Part shown: one piece after another, positions 15,965-23,229 of the stretch
Layout: each line of letters begins with the position of its first letter
Position numbering within the stretch: the stretch's first letter is position 1
Assembly (NCBI GenBank): GCA_002429115.1
Contig: DIYS01000093.1
Location: forward strand, 1 to 24,750
DNA from: Saccharicrinis sp. UBA6048
Lineage (GTDB): Bacteria > Bacteroidota > Bacteroidia > Bacteroidales > Marinilabiliaceae
Length of the DNA stretch: 24,750 nt
Direction: 5' to 3'
Position numbers and translations under genes: made by a program
The notes under the pieces: model-generated
Databases searched by the model: none
What the model was told of the DNA's origin: nothing
Seen by the model: only the letters and a program-made list of their open reading frames with translations

Positions 15965-16552
15965 TTATACTATAACATCATTTAAATAAGCATCCTTAGG
16001 GAAATCCTCTGGTCTAATCTCTTCATCGCGTAAAGCTAAAATCACACTCTTGTAGTCATTGGCCACCCGTTCAATATCATCTTCTTCGAGTAAATGGACG
16101 CCATGTATCACAAAAGGCGGCAGATAATCCATTTTACACAGGTAGGCAGCCTGATCAAATGGTAACAAATACTGATGCAGTGAATATCTGTTTAATCCTC
16201 CACTTTGGTACGACTCCTCTCTCCCACCTGTTGTAATGGCATTCAGAGCCCATTTGCCTTTCAATGCTTCACCATCTTTACCATAAGCGAAGCCATGCTC
16301 CAGCACCAAATCAAACCATTCTTTAATAATGGCAGGTGCGCTATACCAATAAAACGGGTGGTGCCAAATAATTACATCATGCTCTGATAGTAAGGCTTGT
16401 TCTTTTTTTACATCAATGTAAAAGTTGGCATAGTTCTCATACAAATTATGCACAGTAACATTATCAAGTCCTTTAATGGTATTGATCATCTTCACATTAA
16501 CTCTTGATTTATGCTCCACCGGATGCGCAAAAAGAACAAGTATTTTTCTCAT
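15965..16552 (-). CDS. KefF/KefG-like NAD(P)H oxidoreductase (flavodoxin_2 fold)
   Basis: This 195-aa cytosolic flavoprotein belongs to the NQO/YheR family. It shows the N-terminal phosphate-binding start MRKILVLFAHPVEHKSRVN and the hallmark region HDVIIWHHPFYWYSAPAIIKEWFD in two adjacent parts (about residues 59-82). LEHGFAYG and ITTGGREESY, typical of the KefF/KefG ancillary subunits, follow. These proteins bind FMN, reduce quinones and are required for full activity of the paired Kef antiporter. The antiporter gene starts 18 bases downstream on the same strand, as in the E. coli kefF-kefC and kefG-kefB pairs, so a matching role is well supported. It is the first gene of the operon. Its promoter must lie in the 85 bases that also hold the sodium-side terminator of the superoxide dismutase gene, but I found no clear element. 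Confidence 0.88.
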   Translation of the reverse strand: MRKILVLFAHPVEHKSRVNVKMINTIKGLDNVTVHNLYENYANFYIDVKKEQALLSEHDVIIWHHPFYWYSAPAIIKEWFDLVLEHGFAYGKDGEALKGKWALNAITTGGREESYQSGGLNRYSLHQYLLPFDQAAYLCKMDYLPPFVIHGVHLLEEDDIERVANDYKSVILALRDEEIRPEDFPKDAYLNDVIV

Positions 16553-16581
16553 ATATTTCAGATTAACCGATTAAAAATACA

Positions 16582-16611
16582 CAAAAGCCCCTTCAAAATA
16601 TGAAAGGGCCT
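16582..16611 (-). terminator. Rho-independent terminator of the superoxide dismutase gene
   Basis: On the minus strand GCCCTTTCA (16609-16601) pairs with TGAAGGGGC (16595-16587), with one G-U pair and a 5-base loop, followed by TTTT. It separates the dismutase transcript from the Kef operon downstream. Confidence 0.8.
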
Positions 16612-16637
16612 GCAATAAATTAATTATGAAGTGAAGA

Positions 16638-17381
16638 TTATCCTAACCACTCGCCTTTTAAAGCCTTCTCAAACCGTTTGTTAACCACTTTCCAATTTAC
16701 AACATTCCAGAACGCATTAATATAATTACCCCTCTTATTTTGGTAATTAAGATAATATGCATGCTCCCACACGTCAATTGTCAACAAAGGAATTCCTTTA
16801 GTCTCCACAACGTCCATCAAAGGGTTATCCTGATTAGCAGTTGATACTATTTTTAATTCTCGATCATCTGTTAATATCAGCCATGCCCAACCGCTTCCAA
16901 ATCGTGTTTTAGCCGCTTTAAAAAATGCATCTTTAAAGGCGTCAAATGATTTAAAATTCTTTACCAGGTGACTTAGTAAACGAGCCGATGGTTCTCCACC
17001 TTCAGGACTCATATTCTCCCAAAATAACATGTGATTGTAATAACCACCACCATTATTTCTAACTGCTAACCCATGCTTAGAAACTTCTGCAAAAACATCA
17101 CGCATTGCCGTCGTTTCCAGCGAAGTATCTTCAATTGCAGCACTAAACTTCTTAAAATATCCACGATGATGCTTATCGTAATGCAACTCCATTGTTTCCA
17201 CATCAATATGCGGCTCTAAAGCGTTATAGGCGTAGGGTAAAGCCGGAAAAAAATGACCAGAAACCGGAGCTGTTTTTAAAGCTTTTTTATCTTCTTGTTT
17301 ATTACTGTCACTTTTAGCTCCCGGAGCACATGCCGCAGCAGCCCCAAGTCCAACCAAACTTATAAAATGTCGTCTCTTCAT
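16638..17381 (-). CDS. Exported Mn-type superoxide dismutase
   Basis: This enzyme dismutates superoxide to peroxide and oxygen. The ATG at 17381 is preferred over one at 17414 because it begins a signal sequence directly: KRRHFISLVGLGAAAAC has a twin-arginine motif (RRHFIS), a hydrophobic core and Cys18 in a lipobox-like context. The enzyme is therefore probably Tat-exported and perhaps lipid-anchored. The Fe/Mn-SOD fold follows in full (about 42-247), with metal ligands His67, His117, Asp203 and His207. Gly113 (in NNGGGYYNH) and Gln184 (in STANQDNPL) are the pair that marks Mn-preferring rather than Fe-preferring enzymes. The total is 247 aa, about 40 more than cytosolic SODs, all of it in the N-terminal export extension. 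It is a single gene with its own terminator and faces away from the PD40 gene. Confidence 0.9.
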   Translation of the reverse strand: MKRRHFISLVGLGAAAACAPGAKSDSNKQEDKKALKTAPVSGHFFPALPYAYNALEPHIDVETMELHYDKHHRGYFKKFSAAIEDTSLETTAMRDVFAEVSKHGLAVRNNGGGYYNHMLFWENMSPEGGEPSARLLSHLVKNFKSFDAFKDAFFKAAKTRFGSGWAWLILTDDRELKIVSTANQDNPLMDVVETKGIPLLTIDVWEHAYYLNYQNKRGNYINAFWNVVNWKVVNKRFEKALKGEWLG

Positions 17382-17584
17382 AGTTGTTAAGTATGCTTTG
17401 TAAACTGTAAACAAGGTGTCAGGGGCTTTGTTCAGAAATCACAAGTTTAATTAGATATACAAACTATTTTAAATTCTGACACTAATATCAGATAGCAATT
17501 TCTCAACTCATATAGATGGTTTAAATAAATCGTGCGCTTATCATGATCGTCATTTGGTGATTTTTTATTTACTTTAAGCATCTA

Positions 17585-19153
17585 ATGACCTCACTCTTTA
17601 TGAATACGATACAACTAACTTTAGTGTGCTTATTTATGAGCTTATCGTTATTGGCTCAAAAGTACGAACAACGCGCCGACAAGTATTACAAATACTACAA
17701 CTACGAAAAAGCCCGCAAGGACTACATCCGTGTTTGGCGAAAAGACAAAGACAATACAGAGTTACTCAAGAAAATTATTGATTGCTACTTAAAGGATAAT
17801 ACCTTAAGAGAAGGTGCATTGCCCTATATTGATATGCTGATTGAATTAAAGCCTAAAGACCAACAGTTCAAGCTTTATAAGGCGCAGGCCTTGTTTCATG
17901 CCCATCGCTTTGACGAAGCTGAAATATTACTATCCGGACTCATCCCGCAAACAAGCAACAGTTCTGGTTTTCAGAAAAAAGTAACAAGGCTAAAAAATGA
18001 AATCTCTAATGCTAAACAGCTATTAAGTGCACCGCTGGATGTTACTTTGATTAACCTTGGTAAAAACATTAATACTTCACGCAATGAGGTTAGCCCTTAT
18101 ATATCTAAAAATGAAAATACCTTATTTTACGCATCCGATAAAAGATACAATAGTTATGCAGGCATATATTACTATAACATTTGCGTAAGCGAGCGCAATA
18201 AGCTGGATCTGGAGAAAGGAAAAACCATCGGATCGCAAGTCAATTCAATATACGATGAAGTGGTAGCAGGCATCGTTCCTGATGGGTCGCAGCTATTTGC
18301 TTTTCACAATCGTGATGGTAGCGAGGCTATGGGTTATGCTGCCTACAAAGGTGATTACCGATTTGAGCCTCTTGATAACTTTGGCCCACCACTAGATGCT
18401 AAAGGCTCTGAATATGGCATGTGGATGACATATACAAAAGATACCATCCTGTTTTCATCCGAAAATATTGAAGGAAATACCGATATATATTATGCCATTA
18501 AGTTGCCTACCGGCACCTGGGGTGAAGCCAGACTCCTGCCAGGCAAAATCAACTCAACGAAGTACAATGAAAACTTCCCGGTGCTTTCGCCAGATGGCAA
18601 ACACCTCTACTTTTCGTCGGATAATGAAAAGTCGATGGGCGGTTACGATCTATTTTGCTCCACCTGGAATGATGATGAAAAGATGTGGGGCGAACCTGTT
18701 AATTTAGGATTCCCGATAAACGACACCTATGACAACTTTAATATCTCATGGGTCGATGGTGATCGGTTTGCGTATATCTCGTCCATTAAGTCTGGCGGTT
18801 ACGGGAAAAGGGATATTTACAAAGTCGTTTTCAATAATACGACACCTTATAGTGCGTTAATCAAATTTGATATTCGTATAAACAAAGATCGACGTTTTCA
18901 GATTCCTGAGTTCCAGCCTGAAATAACAGTTACAGATACACTTGACAACTTAATTGGCACATACAAAGCCCACAAAGATTCAGCTGATTTTGTGGTCGCT
19001 CTTACGGCCGGTGATTACCGGGTTAAAGTTGAGCACGATGAGATTGAACCGTATTGCTATAACTTATCAGTTCCTGATAACCGTTTCGAAACCATTGCCG
19101 ATAGAATTCGAATTATTGTCGTTCCAAAAGCCACAGAAAAAGCAGCTAAATAA
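17585..19153 (+). CDS. TPR-PD40 protein, PorE-like but without an OmpA domain
   Basis: This 522-aa exported protein starts at ATG 17585, with an alternative ATG at 17600 (517 aa) that gives a cleaner signal peptide ending SLLAQ. Residues about 25-150 are helical TPR-like repeats (ADKYYKYYNYEKARKDYIRVWRKD, then KPKDQQFKLYKAQALFHAHRFDEAEILL). Residues about 155-400 form a PD40 beta-propeller with typical blades (NEVSPYISKNENTLFYASDK, FPVLSPDGKHLYFSSD and GGYDLFCSTW). The last about 110 residues are a beta-rich domain resembling a carboxypeptidase-regulatory fold. This order matches PorE of the type IX secretion/gliding machinery, except that the C-terminal peptidoglycan-binding OmpA domain is absent. 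A role at the outer membrane is likely, but T9SS membership is inference. Confidence 0.8.
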   Translation: MTSLFMNTIQLTLVCLFMSLSLLAQKYEQRADKYYKYYNYEKARKDYIRVWRKDKDNTELLKKIIDCYLKDNTLREGALPYIDMLIELKPKDQQFKLYKAQALFHAHRFDEAEILLSGLIPQTSNSSGFQKKVTRLKNEISNAKQLLSAPLDVTLINLGKNINTSRNEVSPYISKNENTLFYASDKRYNSYAGIYYYNICVSERNKLDLEKGKTIGSQVNSIYDEVVAGIVPDGSQLFAFHNRDGSEAMGYAAYKGDYRFEPLDNFGPPLDAKGSEYGMWMTYTKDTILFSSENIEGNTDIYYAIKLPTGTWGEARLLPGKINSTKYNENFPVLSPDGKHLYFSSDNEKSMGGYDLFCSTWNDDEKMWGEPVNLGFPINDTYDNFNISWVDGDRFAYISSIKSGGYGKRDIYKVVFNNTTPYSALIKFDIRINKDRRFQIPEFQPEITVTDTLDNLIGTYKAHKDSADFVVALTAGDYRVKVEHDEIEPYCYNLSVPDNRFETIADRIRIIVVPKATEKAAK

Positions 19154-19189
19154 AATGCTTACTTTCGGTTAATTCATCAGCCTTTTGAC

Positions 19190-19197
19190 TATTTTTG
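19190..19197 (+). promoter_or_regulatory. -7 element of the exonuclease operon
   Basis: TATTTTTG, an exact TAnnTTTG match, lies 35 bases before the ATG at 19233. No -33 TTG is visible at normal spacing. Confidence 0.45.
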
Positions 19198-19232
19198 CTA
19201 GTCACGATTAATTATAAAAATTACAAAAGCAT

Positions 19233-20000
19233 ATGAAGCTTAATCTTAAGAATCCTATTGTATTTTTTGATTTAGAAACTACCGGAATTAACATAGCAAC
19301 AGATCGCATTGTCGAAATTGCCATATTAAAAGTCAACATTGATGGCACCGAAGAGTCGCATTGCTACAGGGTGAATCCGGAAATGCCAATACCTCCTGTG
19401 ACCTCTGAAATTCATGGCATTTACGATGAAGATGTAAAAGATGCACCGACCTTTAGAGAGTTGGGTAAAAAAATGGCCAAATTAATGGAAGGCTGTGACA
19501 TTGCCGGCTTTAACTCAAACAAATTTGACGTACCGCTCTTGGCCGAAGAGTTTATCCGCGCCGAAATAGATTTTGATATGAAAAAGCGCAAGTTTGTTGA
19601 CGTTCAAACAATTTTCCACAAAATGGAGAAACGCACACTTTCGGCCGCTTACAAGTTTTATTGTGATAAAGATTTAGAAAACGCCCACTCGGCCGATGCT
19701 GATACAAAAGCAACCTATGAGGTACTAAAGGCACAATTGGATCGCTATGAAGAACTTGAAAACAACATTGAGTTTTTAAATGACTTCTCTTCATTCAATA
19801 AAAATGCGGACTTTATAGGTCGTATCATATTTAACGACAAAGGGCAGGAAGTTTTCAACTTTGGTAAATATAAAGGCAAAGCAGTTGAGGAGGTACTGGC
19901 CAAAGACCCTTCTTATTACGGATGGATGATGAACGGTGATTTTCCTTTATTCACAAAGAAAGTATTGACAAATATTAAACTGCGGAGTTTTAATAAATAG
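19233..20000 (+). CDS. DEDDh 3'-5' exonuclease (DNA polymerase III epsilon-like)
   Basis: This 255-aa cytosolic nuclease has the four acidic metal ligands and the general-base histidine of the DnaQ class: Asp13 and Glu15 in FFDLETTG, Asp99 in GFNSNKFDVPLL, and His152 with Asp157 in AHSADADTKAT. After the exonuclease domain (about 8-170) a short C-terminal module, FNFGKYKGKAVEEVLAKDP and YYGWMMNGDFP, matches the DUF3820-like tail often fused to such exonucleases in Bacteroidota. It probably proofreads or degrades single-stranded ends. It is not itself evidence of a replicative epsilon subunit, because no polymerase-binding region is recognisable. It is the first gene of a run continuing with an FAA-hydrolase-family gene only 6 bases downstream. 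Confidence 0.88.
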   Translation: MKLNLKNPIVFFDLETTGINIATDRIVEIAILKVNIDGTEESHCYRVNPEMPIPPVTSEIHGIYDEDVKDAPTFRELGKKMAKLMEGCDIAGFNSNKFDVPLLAEEFIRAEIDFDMKKRKFVDVQTIFHKMEKRTLSAAYKFYCDKDLENAHSADADTKATYEVLKAQLDRYEELENNIEFLNDFSSFNKNADFIGRIIFNDKGQEVFNFGKYKGKAVEEVLAKDPSYYGWMMNGDFPLFTKKVLTNIKLRSFNK

Positions 20001-20006
20001 TAAGCT

Positions 20007-20618
20007 ATGAAGATATTTTGCATTGGTCGTAACTATGTCGAGCATGCTAAGGAATTAAACAATCAGGTGCCCGATGAACCGGTAATATTTGCCAAGCCGG
20101 ATACTGCCCTGTTAAAAAGAAACAAACCATTTTTCATTCCTGATTTTGCAAAAGATTTTCATTACGAAGCAGAGTTGGTAATAAAAATATGCCGTGTTGG
20201 TAAGAATATTTCACGAAAATTTGCGCACCGCTACTACGATGAAGTGGCCTTAGGCATTGATTTTACAGCTAGAGATTTACAGGCTAAATTGAAAGCAAAA
20301 GGACTGCCATGGGAAAAAGCGAAAGCCTTTGATGGTTCAGCGGTTATTTCACCATATATCAGTAAGGAGAAGTTTGCCGATATTCAGAATATTAGCTTCC
20401 GTCTGGATAAAAATGGTGAAACGGTTCAAAAGGGAAACAGCTCTTTAATGATCTTTCCGGTGGATGAATTAATTGCCCATCTGTCACAGTATTTCACGCT
20501 TAAAATCGGCGATTTAATATACACCGGAACACCTGCCGGCGTTGGCCCGGTTAGTATTAACGATCGACTGACCGGCTATATTGAAGATGAACAAATGTTC
20601 GATTTTCTGATTAAATAA
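20007..20618 (+). CDS. Fumarylacetoacetate hydrolase family protein
   Basis: This 203-aa cytosolic enzyme of the FAH fold begins directly with the family's CIGRNYVEHAKEL motif (about residues 5-17). The divalent-metal ligands are in FHYEAELVI (about 51-59) and GIDFTARDLQ (about 83-92). The closing motif, YTGTPAGVGP (about 174-183), is also present. It lacks the N-terminal extension of true fumarylacetoacetase. Small members of this size include acylpyruvate hydrolases and oxaloacetate decarboxylases related to human FAHD1. The substrate cannot be read from sequence. It lies 6 bases after the exonuclease stop and 30 bases before the LemA gene. Confidence 0.85.
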   Translation: MKIFCIGRNYVEHAKELNNQVPDEPVIFAKPDTALLKRNKPFFIPDFAKDFHYEAELVIKICRVGKNISRKFAHRYYDEVALGIDFTARDLQAKLKAKGLPWEKAKAFDGSAVISPYISKEKFADIQNISFRLDKNGETVQKGNSSLMIFPVDELIAHLSQYFTLKIGDLIYTGTPAGVGPVSINDRLTGYIEDEQMFDFLIK

Positions 20619-20648
20619 GATATCAATACATCAAAAAACTAATATTCT

Positions 20649-21227
20649 ATGAAGACTCTTAAGCACCTGCTAATTATTGCCCTGGCATTACCATTCTTTA
20701 CAAGTTGTGGCTACAACTCAATGGTTGAAAAAAGTGAAAATGTAGAGGCCAAGTGGGCACAGGTAGAAAACGTATATCAGCGTCGTGCAGATCTTATTCC
20801 AAATTTAGTTAGCACAGTAAAAGGTTACGCTTCGCACGAAAAAGAAACCTTACAAGGCGTTATTGAAGCACGCTCTAAAGCCACCAGCGTTAATATCGAT
20901 GCTGGTAATTTAAATGCGTCAAGCTTGTCACAATTTCAAAAAGCACAGGATGGTTTATCATCAGCCTTGTCAAAACTGATGGTTGTAATGGAGCGCTACC
21001 CTGACCTAAAAGCCAATCAGAACTTTATGGATTTACAAGTGCAATTGGAGGGCACTGAAAACCGAATTACTGTTGAGCGCAAAAACTTTAATGAAGTAAC
21101 GCGTGACTACAACACCTATATCAAGAAATTTCCAAGGGTCATTTATGCCGGATGGTTTGGATATGAGAAGAAACCTTATTTCCAGGCCGATGCAGGTGCA
21201 AGTGAAGCGCCTAAAGTTGAGTTTTAA
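20649..21227 (+). CDS. LemA family lipoprotein
   Basis: This 192-aa lipoprotein has a type II signal peptide (1-19) and Cys20 in FFTSC, placing it in the envelope. The rest is the LemA fold: a long N-terminal helix (NSMVEKSENVEAKWAQVENV), the diagnostic QRRADLIPNLVSTVKGYASHE (about 43-63), a helical middle with LSKLMVVMERYPDLKANQNF, and the closing EGTENRITVERKNFNEVTRDYN with the FPRVIYAGWFGYEKKPYF region. Only those signatures are quoted, and the family's function is not settled. In Bacteroidota it commonly sits beside TPM-domain genes, and here two of them follow. The predicted role is an envelope complex with them. Confidence 0.9.
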   Translation: MKTLKHLLIIALALPFFTSCGYNSMVEKSENVEAKWAQVENVYQRRADLIPNLVSTVKGYASHEKETLQGVIEARSKATSVNIDAGNLNASSLSQFQKAQDGLSSALSKLMVVMERYPDLKANQNFMDLQVQLEGTENRITVERKNFNEVTRDYNTYIKKFPRVIYAGWFGYEKKPYFQADAGASEAPKVEF

Positions 21228-21249
21228 TATTAATCTGGACAAGCCAGAA

Positions 21250-21301
21250 AAGTATCAAGTATCAAGTACAAAGTATCAAAGCTTGCCCCGAAAACACGGG
21301 G
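21250..21301 (+). repeat. 7-bp tandem repeat and C/G hairpin between lemA and TPM gene
   Basis: Four 7-bp units (AAGTATC, AAGTATC, AAGTACA, AAGTATC) run from 21250 to 21277, followed by a small hairpin of CCCCG (21286-21290) with CGGGG (21297-21301). There is no T run, so it is not an obvious terminator. It lies in the longest gap of this gene run (159 bases), where mRNA processing or attenuation is possible (inference). Confidence 0.5.
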
Positions 21302-21386
21302 ACAATTGACAGCTTGCTTAAGGTAATCTGCCAATACACGAATACCTGAAGCAGGATATTAATTATAACTCCTGACACGTAAACAA

Positions 21387-21821
21387 ATGGCTAAAGATTT
21401 TTTTAACGAAGACGAACGAAAGCGCATTGTTGATGCCATTAAAGTTGCTGAAACAAATACATCGGGTGAAATACGCGTTCATCTCGACAAGCATTGCCCC
21501 GAAGATGTGCTCGATAGAGCGGCCTATTGGTTTGAGAAACTGAAAATGCACAAAACAGAACTGCGAAATGGCGTTCTGTTTTACCTGGCTTACGAAGACC
21601 GGAAATTTGCCGTATTGGGCGATGCCGGTATTAACGCCAAAGTATCTGACGATTTCTGGGATGATATTAAGGAACTGATGTTGGCGGCTTTTAAAGAAGG
21701 TCAGTTTGCCGAAGGACTCGAAAAAGGCATTTTAGAGAGTGGCAAACAGTTGAAAGCGCATTTCCCTTATCAATCAGATGATGTCAATGAATTATCGGAT
21801 GAAATATCATTTGGTGACTAA
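21387..21821 (+). CDS. TPM-domain protein (small, no signal peptide)
   Basis: This 144-aa protein is essentially one TPM domain: NTSGEIRVHLDKHCPEDVLDRA, then NGVLFYLAYEDRKFAVLGDAGINAKVSDDFWDDI, and a final helix with FAEGLEKGILESGKQLKAHFP. The TPM fold (named for TLP18.3, Psb32 and MOLO-1) has been linked to phosphatase or chaperone-like activity, and no catalytic pair is obvious here. No signal peptide or membrane helix is present, unlike the exported paralogue that follows 10 bases downstream. One member is therefore likely cytosolic and the other periplasmic or membrane-anchored. Confidence 0.82.
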   Translation: MAKDFFNEDERKRIVDAIKVAETNTSGEIRVHLDKHCPEDVLDRAAYWFEKLKMHKTELRNGVLFYLAYEDRKFAVLGDAGINAKVSDDFWDDIKELMLAAFKEGQFAEGLEKGILESGKQLKAHFPYQSDDVNELSDEISFGD

Positions 21822-21831
21822 ACAACAAACA

Positions 21832-22629
21832 ATGAAACAACTAATTATAGCAGCGTTTCTGATATTTTCAATTGGAGTTAGCGCACAAGAAATCCCTGAA
21901 CGTCCTAATCCGCCAAAACTGCTAAATGACTATGCAGAATTGCTAAGCAATACACAAAGGCAGCATTTGGAAAACTCACTGGCTCAATTTGCCCGTGAAA
22001 CCAGTACCCAGATTGCCATTCTGTTGGTAAAAGATTTTGGTGGCACATCACGAGAGGATTTTGCATACAAAGTAGGAGAAAAATGGGGCATTGGACAGAA
22101 AGGTAAAGACAATGGTATTGTTGTGGTTATTAAGCCACGCATTGGCAATTCTAGAGGTCAGGCCTTTATAGCTACTGGCTATGGCCTGGAAGGCGCTGTG
22201 CCCGATGCGGTAGCCAAGCGAATTATTGACAACGAAATGATTCCAAGCTTTAAGCAAGGCGATTATTACTCCGGAATAGCCCGGTCAACTGCTCGCCTGA
22301 TGGAACTAACCCGTGGCGAATACACAGCTGACGACTACCTGAATCGAACCAACCGACGCGGCAGAGGCATTGGCCCTATTGGAATAATTATCTTCTTTAT
22401 CATCGTATCCTTCGTAATGCGCTCTGCAGGTTCACGACGCAGGTCATCACTTGGAGGCTCTAGCCTTCCTTTCTGGATGCTTCTGACAATGATGGGCAAT
22501 CGTGATAATGACTCACATGGCGGAAGCTTTGGTAACTTCTCCAGTGGGTCTGGTGGCTTCGGTGGTGGAGGCTTCGGCGGCTTTGGTGGCGGAAGTTTTG
22601 GCGGTGGCGGCGCTGGCGGAAGCTGGTAA
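21832..22629 (+). CDS. YgcG-like TPM-domain membrane protein with glycine-rich tail
   Basis: This 265-aa protein starts at ATG 21832, just inside a longer reading from 21778, because this start gives an immediate signal peptide (MKQLIIAAFLIFSIGVSAQ). A periplasmic TPM domain covers about residues 28-160 (LNDYAELLSNTQRQHLENSL, TQIAILLVKDFGG, GIGQKGKDNGIVVVI and ATGYGLEGAVPD). A membrane helix follows at about 185-203 (IGIIIFFIIVSFVMRS), then a tail dominated by glycine, serine and phenylalanine ending in GGGGAGGSW. The glycine-rich end is typical of the YgcG group. It is the last gene of the exonuclease-to-YgcG run, with a terminator 32 bases after the stop. It probably acts with LemA and the small TPM protein in the envelope. 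Confidence 0.88.
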   Translation: MKQLIIAAFLIFSIGVSAQEIPERPNPPKLLNDYAELLSNTQRQHLENSLAQFARETSTQIAILLVKDFGGTSREDFAYKVGEKWGIGQKGKDNGIVVVIKPRIGNSRGQAFIATGYGLEGAVPDAVAKRIIDNEMIPSFKQGDYYSGIARSTARLMELTRGEYTADDYLNRTNRRGRGIGPIGIIIFFIIVSFVMRSAGSRRRSSLGGSSLPFWMLLTMMGNRDNDSHGGSFGNFSSGSGGFGGGGFGGFGGGSFGGGGAGGSW

Positions 22630-22660
22630 AACGAAACACAACATCATTATAGTGGACTAC

Positions 22661-22699
22661 TCCCCGACTCATTTCGAATCGGGGATTTTTATTTTTTTT
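22661..22699 (+). terminator. Rho-independent terminator of the YgcG-like gene run
   Basis: The stem TCCCCGA (22661-22667) pairs with TCGGGGA (22679-22685), followed by TTTTTATTTTTTTT. It ends 8 bases before the 21-bp repeat array, so the array is outside this transcript unless there is read-through. Confidence 0.88.
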
Positions 22700-22707
22700 G
22701 ATTTCAG

Positions 22708-23022
22708 GAACAGACAGTATTCTATGCCGCCGAGGCATGCGGCGATGCAGAATAGTCGTTCTTCGGAAGGGAATAATCATCCGGCTATACTGCCGCAACA
22801 TCATTCCATATAGCTGATGCTTGCGGTAGTGTCGAATAATCATACGGCGATAGTGAATAATGCTCCGGCTATGTTGCCTCAAGACTATTCCATGTTGCCG
22901 AGACTTCCAATGATGCAGAATTATCGTTCTTCCGGAAGGAATATTCATTCGGCGATAAAGAATGATACCCCGGCTATGCCGCCGCAAGGCTATTCCATAT
23001 TGCCGAAGCTTGCACAATGCTG
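22708..23022. repeat. Array of fifteen 21-bp units with higher-order organisation
   Basis: Splitting 22708-23022 every 21 bases gives fifteen units, each starting with GAA or GC and falling into related types. A starts GAAT and contains CCGGCTAT (22771, 22855, 22960). A' contains CGGCGATA (22834, 22939). B is GCCGCAA-like and contains ATTCCAT (22792, 22876, 22981; the first unit at 22708 is a diverged B). C is GCCGA.GCTTGC-like (22729, 22813, 22897, 23002). D contains TCGTTCTTC and GGAAG (22750, 22918). The order is B C D A, B C A' A, B C D A' A, B C. CCGGCTAT recurs at intervals of 84 and 105 bp, that is 4 and 5 units. The units differ at many positions, so they are old copies. No recognised element matches. 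Confidence 0.85.
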
Positions 23023-23197
23023 TTTATCTTATCTGAAGACTAATTTCTTATAAGGAACGTAGAAGTAATAATCATTTACATCATCTTGATACTTATATCT
23101 TAAATCTTGATTCTTTATTTAGCTTCTCCCTAAAAAACGAATCAACTATTATCACCATAAAAATCACAACTTATTCGAATAGATAAATTGGATCAGT
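23023..23197. other. AT-rich leader before plsC
   Basis: No gene or repeat is visible. The region is AT-rich and ends at the plsC -7 element. Confidence 0.4.
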
Positions 23198-23205
23198 TAT
23201 TTTTG
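23198..23205 (+). promoter_or_regulatory. -7 element of plsC
   Basis: TATTTTTG matches TAnnTTTG and lies 24 bases before the ATG at 23230. Its position inside a longer TTG-initiated reading (23188) shows that the ATG is the real start. Confidence 0.5.
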
Positions 23206-23229
23206 CGATCAGAAATCACAACAACAATT

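Noticed and set aside
22460..23017. 185-codon minus-strand reading through the 21-bp array and the end of the YgcG-like gene
   Set aside because: It overlaps the real glycine-rich coding end, is dominated by Arg/His/Ile from the repeat, and lacks a credible start or partner. The openness follows from the 21-bp register.
22708..23022. CRISPR array
   Set aside because: There are no identical direct repeats separated by unique spacers, and no cas genes nearby.
22502..23053. Plus-strand readings (22502-22813 and 22817-23053) across the array
   Set aside because: Both are in one frame broken by TAG at 22811. The first overlaps the YgcG-like gene in another frame. Treated as repeat, with coding only a hypothesis.
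23188..23229. TTG start for plsC
   Set aside because: The promoter -7 element lies inside this extension, so transcription begins after it.
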